Shown one piece after another: positions 59,661 to 64,000 of a stretch of DNA of 64,000 nt. How positions within the stretch are numbered: the stretch's first letter is position 1; the number at the start of each line of letters is the position of its first letter. The notes under the pieces are model-generated. The model had not been told where the DNA came from, did not search any database, and worked only from the letters and a program-made list of their open reading frames with translations. Made by a program: the position numbers and the translations under genes. The DNA comes from Palsa-744 sp963734815 (lineage in GTDB: Bacteria > Actinomycetota > Thermoleophilia > Solirubrobacterales > Solirubrobacteraceae). The stretch lies in contig CAVTIH010000001.1 in NCBI GenBank assembly GCA_963734815.1, positions 372,001 to 436,000 on the forward strand, read 5' to 3'.

Positions 59661-61604
59661 ATGTCTGTTCCCCGCAATGACATCCGCAACGTCGCGATCG
59701 TCGCCCACGTCGATCACGGCAAGACCACACTCGTCGACGCCATGCTGTGGCAGTCGGGCGCGTTTCGCGTTGGTCAGGACGTGGCCGATCGGGTGCTCGA
59801 CTCGATGGATCTCGAGCGCGAGAAGGGCATCACGATCCTCGCCAAGAACACGGCGCTCCACTACAGGGGCGTGAAGCTCAACATCGTCGACACCCCCGGC
59901 CACGCCGACTTCGGGGGCGAGGTGGAGCGCGGGCTGACGATGGTCGACGGAGTGCTCCTGCTGGTGGACGCCTCCGAGGGCCCCCTCCCGCAGACGCGCT
60001 TCGTGCTGCGCAAGACGCTGGAGGCGCGGCTGCCGGTGATCCTCGTCGTCAACAAGGTCGATCGCCCCGACGCGCGCGTCGCCGAGGTGATCGACGAGGT
60101 GTATGAGCTGTTCCTCGACCTCGACGCCGACGAGTCGCAGATCGACTTCCCGATCGTCTACTGCAACGCCAAGGCCGGCGTCGCGTCGCTCGAGAACGAC
60201 CAGTCGATGGCGCGCGCCACCGTGGTGGCCGGGGCGGGCGATACGGGCGCAGGCGGCGGGGCCGGGGCGGGCGACGGGGCCGCGGCGACTGGAGGTCCGG
60301 CGGGCGGCAACGGGAGCCTGGCGCCGCTGCTCGACCTGCTCTTGGAGCACATCCCGCCGCCCACCTACGAGCCCGACCACCCGCTGCAGGCGCTCGTCAC
60401 CAACCTCGACGCCTCTCCCTACGTAGGGCGCCTGGCGATCTGCCGCGTGCGCAACGGGCGCATCCGCCGCGGCCAGCAGATCGCGTGGTGCCGCGCCGAC
60501 GGCGCGATCGAGCGCGCGCAGGTCTCCGAGCTGTATGTCACCGAGGCTTTGGAACGGGTCGAGGCCGAGGAGGCAGGGCCGGGGGAGATCATCGCGGTGG
60601 CGGGGATCGCCGAGGTCACGATCGGCGAGACGCTCGCCGATCCCGATGATCCGCGTCCGCTGCCGGTGATTATGGTCGACGAGCCGGCGATGTCGATCAC
60701 GATCGGCGCCAACACCTCGCCGTTGGCGGGCAAAGACGGCAGCAAGCTGACGGCCCGTCAGATCGAGGCGCGCCTGAACCAGGAGCTCGTCGGCAACGTC
60801 TCGCTGCGTGTGCGCGAGACGGTCGGGGTGGGTGGGGAGTCCAAAGCATTCGAGGTGCAGGGTCGTGGCGAGCTGCAGCTGGCGGTGCTGGTGGAGATCA
60901 TGCGTCGCGAGGGCTTCGAGATGACCGTGGGTCAGCCGCACGTCGTCGAGCGGGAGATCGACGGCAAACGCCACGAGCCGATCGAGCGGCTGTCGGTGGA
61001 CGTGCCGGAGGAGCATGTCGGCACCGTCACGCAGCTGCTGGCGAGCCGCAAAGGGCGGATGGAGCACATGACCAACCACGGCACCGGCTGGGTGCGCATG
61101 GACTACCTCGTCCCAGCGCGCGGGTTGATCGGCTTCCGTACAGAATTCCTCACGGAAACACGCGGTACCGGCATCATGCACCACGTCTTCGAGGGCTGGG
61201 AGCCGTGGGCGGGCGAGATCCTCACGCGTACGAGCGGCGTGCTCGTGGCCGACCGCCGCGGCGAGACCGTGACCTTCTCGCTGTTCACGCTGCAGGAGCG
61301 CGGGTCGCTGTTCGTCGGCCCCGGCGAGGAGGTCTACGAGGGGATGATCATCGGCGAGAACGCCCGCCCTGACGATCTCGACGTCAACCCGGTCAAGGAG
61401 AAGCATCTGACGAACATGCGCTCCTCCACTTCCGACGTGCTCGTGCGCCTCGACGCCCACCGCAAACTGACGCTCGACGAGGCTCTGGAGTTCGTGCGCG
61501 AGGACGAGTGCGTCGAGGTCACGCCGCAGTCTGTGCGCATGCGTAAGGTGGAGTTGGGTAAGACAGAGCGCATGAAGGCGGCGCGCATCAGGCGCGGCAA
61601 GTGA
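59661..61604 (+). CDS. typA: GTP-binding ribosome-associated protein TypA/BipA
   Basis: Translational GTPase (647 aa). G1 is AHVDHGKTTL, G3 VDTPGHADF, G4 NKVD. Domain order is that of BipA, ending in the family-specific C-terminal domain with RGLIGFRTEFLTETRG. A Gly/Ala-rich insertion of about 35 residues (around AGAGDTGAGGGAGAG) after the GTPase domain makes it longer than usual. Leads an operon with an ABC exporter by GTGA overlap. Confidence 0.96.
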   Translation: MSVPRNDIRNVAIVAHVDHGKTTLVDAMLWQSGAFRVGQDVADRVLDSMDLEREKGITILAKNTALHYRGVKLNIVDTPGHADFGGEVERGLTMVDGVLLLVDASEGPLPQTRFVLRKTLEARLPVILVVNKVDRPDARVAEVIDEVYELFLDLDADESQIDFPIVYCNAKAGVASLENDQSMARATVVAGAGDTGAGGGAGAGDGAAATGGPAGGNGSLAPLLDLLLEHIPPPTYEPDHPLQALVTNLDASPYVGRLAICRVRNGRIRRGQQIAWCRADGAIERAQVSELYVTEALERVEAEEAGPGEIIAVAGIAEVTIGETLADPDDPRPLPVIMVDEPAMSITIGANTSPLAGKDGSKLTARQIEARLNQELVGNVSLRVRETVGVGGESKAFEVQGRGELQLAVLVEIMRREGFEMTVGQPHVVEREIDGKRHEPIERLSVDVPEEHVGTVTQLLASRKGRMEHMTNHGTGWVRMDYLVPARGLIGFRTEFLTETRGTGIMHHVFEGWEPWAGEILTRTSGVLVADRRGETVTFSLFTLQERGSLFVGPGEEVYEGMIIGENARPDDLDVNPVKEKHLTNMRSSTSDVLVRLDAHRKLTLDEALEFVREDECVEVTPQSVRMRKVELGKTERMKAARIRRGK

Positions 61605-62488
61605 GCGCAATCGAGGTCGCGGGGCTGCGCAAGAGCTACGGCGCGGTGCACGCGGTGCGCGGTATCGATGTGTCGATCGACGCCGGCGAGACAGTCGCGC
61701 TGCTGGGGCCCAACGGAGCCGGCAAGTCCACCACGATCGACATGATCCTCGGCCTCGCCGAGCCCGACGGCGGCACCGTGTCGGTGTTCGGTGGCGCCCC
61801 CACCGCAGCCGTCGACGCCGGTCAGGTCGGCGCGATGCTGCAGACCGGCGCGCTGATCCGCGACCTGTCGGTCGGCGAGCTGGTGGCGATGGTCGCCTCG
61901 CTCTACCCCGCGTCGCTGGACGTGGCGGAGGCGCTCGAGCTGACGGGCCTCAGCGAGATCGCCGGCCAGCGCACGCAGAAGCTCTCCGGCGGGCAGACCC
62001 AGCGGGTGCGCTTCGCCGTGGCGCTGGTCAGCGACGCCCGGCTGCTCGTACTCGACGAGCCCACCGTGGCGATGGACGTCGAGGGCCGCCGCTCCTTCTG
62101 GACGACGATGCGCGAGCTGGCCGCGCGCGGCAAGACGATCCTGTTCGCCACCCACTACCTGGAGGAGGCCGACGCCTACGCCGATCGCGCCGTGCTGATG
62201 GCGCACGGGCTCATCGTTGCCGATGGGCCCCCCACCGAGATCAGGGCGATGGTCGGCACGCGCACGATTCGCGCGACGCTGCCGGGCGCCGCCCTGGACG
62301 CGCTGGCGGGGCTGCCGGGCGTCAGCGGCGTCGAGCGTCGCGGCGAAGCGGTGGTGCTGAGCTGCGCCGACTCCGACATCGCGATCCGCGCGCTGCTCGC
62401 GGCGCACCCCGACGCGCGCGACATCGAGATTGCCGCCGCCGGGCTGGAGGAGGCCTTCCTGCAGTTGACGGCCGAGGACGCCGCGTGA
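61601..62488 (+). CDS. ABC transporter ATP-binding protein
   Basis: 295 residues. Walker A GPNGAGKSTT, signature LSGGQTQRVRFA, Walker B LLVLDEPTVAMD, H-loop ATHYLEEAD. Resembles DrrA/CcmA-type exporters (drug or lipid). GTG start overlapping the typA stop; stop overlapping the permease start. Confidence 0.95.
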   Translation: MSAIEVAGLRKSYGAVHAVRGIDVSIDAGETVALLGPNGAGKSTTIDMILGLAEPDGGTVSVFGGAPTAAVDAGQVGAMLQTGALIRDLSVGELVAMVASLYPASLDVAEALELTGLSEIAGQRTQKLSGGQTQRVRFAVALVSDARLLVLDEPTVAMDVEGRRSFWTTMRELAARGKTILFATHYLEEADAYADRAVLMAHGLIVADGPPTEIRAMVGTRTIRATLPGAALDALAGLPGVSGVERRGEAVVLSCADSDIAIRALLAAHPDARDIEIAAAGLEEAFLQLTAEDAA

Positions 62489-63222
62489 ACGCCCTCCTCT
62501 ACACTCGCTACGAGCTGCTGCGCACGCTACGCAACCGCCGCTTTTTCGTCCTCTCGCTGGGGTTTCCGCTGGTCCTGTTCTTCCTGATCGCGGGGCCCAA
62601 CCGCAACGTGCACAACCTCGACGGCACCGGCATTGCCGCACCCCTGTACTTCATGGTCGGGATGGTCTCGTTCGGGACGATGAGCGGGATGCTCTCCAGC
62701 GGCGCGCGGATCGCCGCCGAGCGCGCGGTCGGCTGGAATCGTCAGCTGCGCATCAGCCCGCTCTCGACGCGCTCCTACCTGCGCGCCAAGGTCCTCACGG
62801 CGTACATGATGGCGCTGCTGACGATCCTCGTGCTGTTCGCGTCGGGCGCGGCGCTCGGTGTCTCGCTGTCGGCGGGGAAGTGGCTGCAGATGACGCTGCT
62901 GATCCTCATCGCCCTGATCCCGTTTGCGGCGCTCGGGATCGCCGTCGGCCACATGCTCACCCCCGACTCGATCGGACCGGCGGTCGGTGGTGGCGTCGGG
63001 CTGCTGGCCTTTCTCGGCGGCACCTGGTTCCCGATCCCCAACAGCGGCTTCCTCCACGACGTCGCCCAGATCCTGCCCTCCTACTGGCTGGTGCAGGCCA
63101 GTCACGTCGCGCTCGGTGGCCACCCCTGGCCCGTCAAGGCGTGGATCGTGATCGCCGCCTGGACCGTGGTCCTGGCGCTGCTCGCCCGCCGTGCCTACCG
63201 GCACGACACCGGGCGGGTGTAG
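62485..63222 (+). CDS. ABC-2 type transporter permease
   Basis: 245 residues and six helices: YELLRTLRNRRFFVLSLGFPLVLFF at the N-terminus, then the ERAVGWNRQLRISPLSTRSYLRAK coupling segment. Works with the ATPase encoded just upstream. Substrate unknown. Confidence 0.92.
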   Translation: MNALLYTRYELLRTLRNRRFFVLSLGFPLVLFFLIAGPNRNVHNLDGTGIAAPLYFMVGMVSFGTMSGMLSSGARIAAERAVGWNRQLRISPLSTRSYLRAKVLTAYMMALLTILVLFASGAALGVSLSAGKWLQMTLLILIALIPFAALGIAVGHMLTPDSIGPAVGGGVGLLAFLGGTWFPIPNSGFLHDVAQILPSYWLVQASHVALGGHPWPVKAWIVIAAWTVVLALLARRAYRHDTGRV

Positions 63223-63225
63223 GGT
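63220..63225 (+). promoter_or_regulatory. -10-like element, leaderless spacing
   Basis: TAGGGT is followed by seven bases and the ATG at 63233. Its TAG is also the permease stop codon. Confidence 0.35.
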
Positions 63226-63232
63226 TTCGCAG

Positions 63233-63706
63233 ATGAGCCACCTGATCAGACGCTCTGCTCTGGCCGCGTGCGCGGCATCTCTCCTGCTGGGTCTCGCCGC
63301 GACGCCGGCGCTGGCGACTCACTTCCAGACCGAGAGCTACCAGGAATTGCTGGCGCAGCTGCACCGGCGCGAAATCGTCGCGATCGTGCTCCACCCGACC
63401 GGCCCCAGGGCCCACGCCTCGGCGACCGACGGGCGGCACTTCACGGTCACCTACACCTCTGCGGAGGTGGCGCCGCTGAGGGCGTCCGCGACCGCTGGCG
63501 GCTCCTCGTTCGCGATCGCCACGGCGACGCCCAAATCCACCACGGCCCACCACAAACTGCGCTACATCGCGGGCGGGATCCTGATCGTGGTGATCGTGGT
63601 CGTGCTGATCGTGCTGCTGATCGGCCGCCGCCGCACGCTGGAGGAGGAAGGTCCGTCCCCGGGCGGCGAGGCGGCCTCCGCGCCTCCGCCCGGCGGCCCG
63701 AGCTGA
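63233..63706 (+). CDS. exported single-span protein with FtsH-extracellular-like region
   Basis: 157 residues: a signal peptide (ALAACAASLLLGLAATPALA), a short soluble region (SYQELLAQLHRREIVAIVLHPTG...FTVTYTS) that recalls the extracellular domain of FtsH, a membrane helix (IAGGILIVVIVVVLIVLLIG) and a cytoplasmic Pro/Gly tail. No protease domain. Function not known. Confidence 0.65.
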   Translation: MSHLIRRSALAACAASLLLGLAATPALATHFQTESYQELLAQLHRREIVAIVLHPTGPRAHASATDGRHFTVTYTSAEVAPLRASATAGGSSFAIATATPKSTTAHHKLRYIAGGILIVVIVVVLIVLLIGRRRTLEEEGPSPGGEAASAPPPGGPS

Positions 63707-63722
63707 GGCCGACCGCTTCGGG

Positions 63723-64000
63723 GTGAGTCGCTTTCACGCCGGGCACGCACACGGTCCGCTGCACGCCCCGCCGGCATCCACCCGCCGCGTCGGGGCGGCG
63801 CTGGCGCTGATCCTGGGGTTCATGGCGGTGGAGGTCGTGGCGGGGGTGCTCTCGCACTCGCTGGCACTGCTCTCCGACGCGGCGCACATGCTCACCGACG
63901 CGGCCGCCTTGGGGCTCTCGCTGGTGGCGCTGCGCCTCGCGGCGCGGCCCGCGCGGGGGGCGATGACCTACGGCTTCCTGCGCGTCGAGGCGCTTGCGGC
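63723..64000 (+). CDS. cation diffusion facilitator (CDF) exporter, partial
   Basis: First 92 codons; the window ends inside the gene. A His-rich N-terminus (RFHAGHAHGPLH) precedes the first helices, and SLALLSDAAHMLTDAAALGLSL is the metal-binding helix-2 motif (HxxxD) of CzcD/ZitB-like zinc exporters. GTG start. Confidence 0.88.
   Translation, partial: MSRFHAGHAHGPLHAPPASTRRVGAALALILGFMAVEVVAGVLSHSLALLSDAAHMLTDAAALGLSLVALRLAARPARGAMTYGFLRVEALA

Overview
The window is a visibly G+C-rich bacterial chromosome segment. Gene content (14-subunit-type complex I genes, Kdp potassium ATPase, LytR-CpsA-Psr protein, IdeR/DtxR-type box, many VapBC modules), ATGA/GTGA gene overlaps and abundant leaderless promoters suggest an actinobacterium, most likely of the Thermoleophilia type (Solirubrobacter/Conexibacter-like). 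That placement is inference; no rRNA or marker search was possible.

Layout. 1-8.5 kb: nuoA-J on the minus strand, read from a leaderless promoter and cut by the window edge in nuoJ. 8.8-11.6 kb: a small membrane protein, a divergent lipoprotein/cytochrome c pair sharing one TATA element, and serS. 11.7-16.1 kb: the most unusual locus, a minus-strand unit made of a tRNA-Arg(UCU) gene interrupted in its D-loop by 153 nt of highly structured DNA, a divergent arginyl-tRNA synthetase, a PLP aminotransferase and a SAM methyltransferase resembling 2-ketoarginine methyltransferase. It suggests a beta-methylarginine-type pathway with its own tRNA/synthetase pair. A TetR-MarR fusion regulator diverges from it. 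17.5-21 kb: iron permease under an iron box, convergent with a secreted S53 protease. 21-37 kb: potassium genes in pieces (histidine kinase and KdpE-like regulator; kdpF-A-C-B in an unusual order; a free-standing KdpD sensor domain and a membrane universal stress protein), interleaved with a secreted glycosidase, a truncated ABC exporter, a lysine-rich micropeptide, an LCP protein and a CaCA exchanger. 37-42 kb: glycosidase, VapBC, an A+T-rich remnant segment, membrane protein, saccharopine dehydrogenase-like protein. 42.4-47.6 kb: an accessory island with two P-loop ATPases carrying nuclease-like tails, each with a long perfect palindrome on its promoter, and three toxin-antitoxin modules. 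47.6-55 kb: amine/amino acid catabolism (APC permease, class III aminotransferase, PucR regulator, alanine dehydrogenase, aldehyde dehydrogenase). 55-64 kb: another VapBC, cyclopropane synthase divergent from a desaturase, aminotransferase, typA, an ABC exporter, a small membrane protein and the start of a CDF cation exporter.

Two signals recur across the window: -10 elements placed 6-7 nt before start codons (leaderless mRNAs), and a three-copy terminator-like hairpin whose first three bases, TAG, are the stop codon of the preceding gene in two cases. Coordinates counted by hand for short sites may be off by one base.
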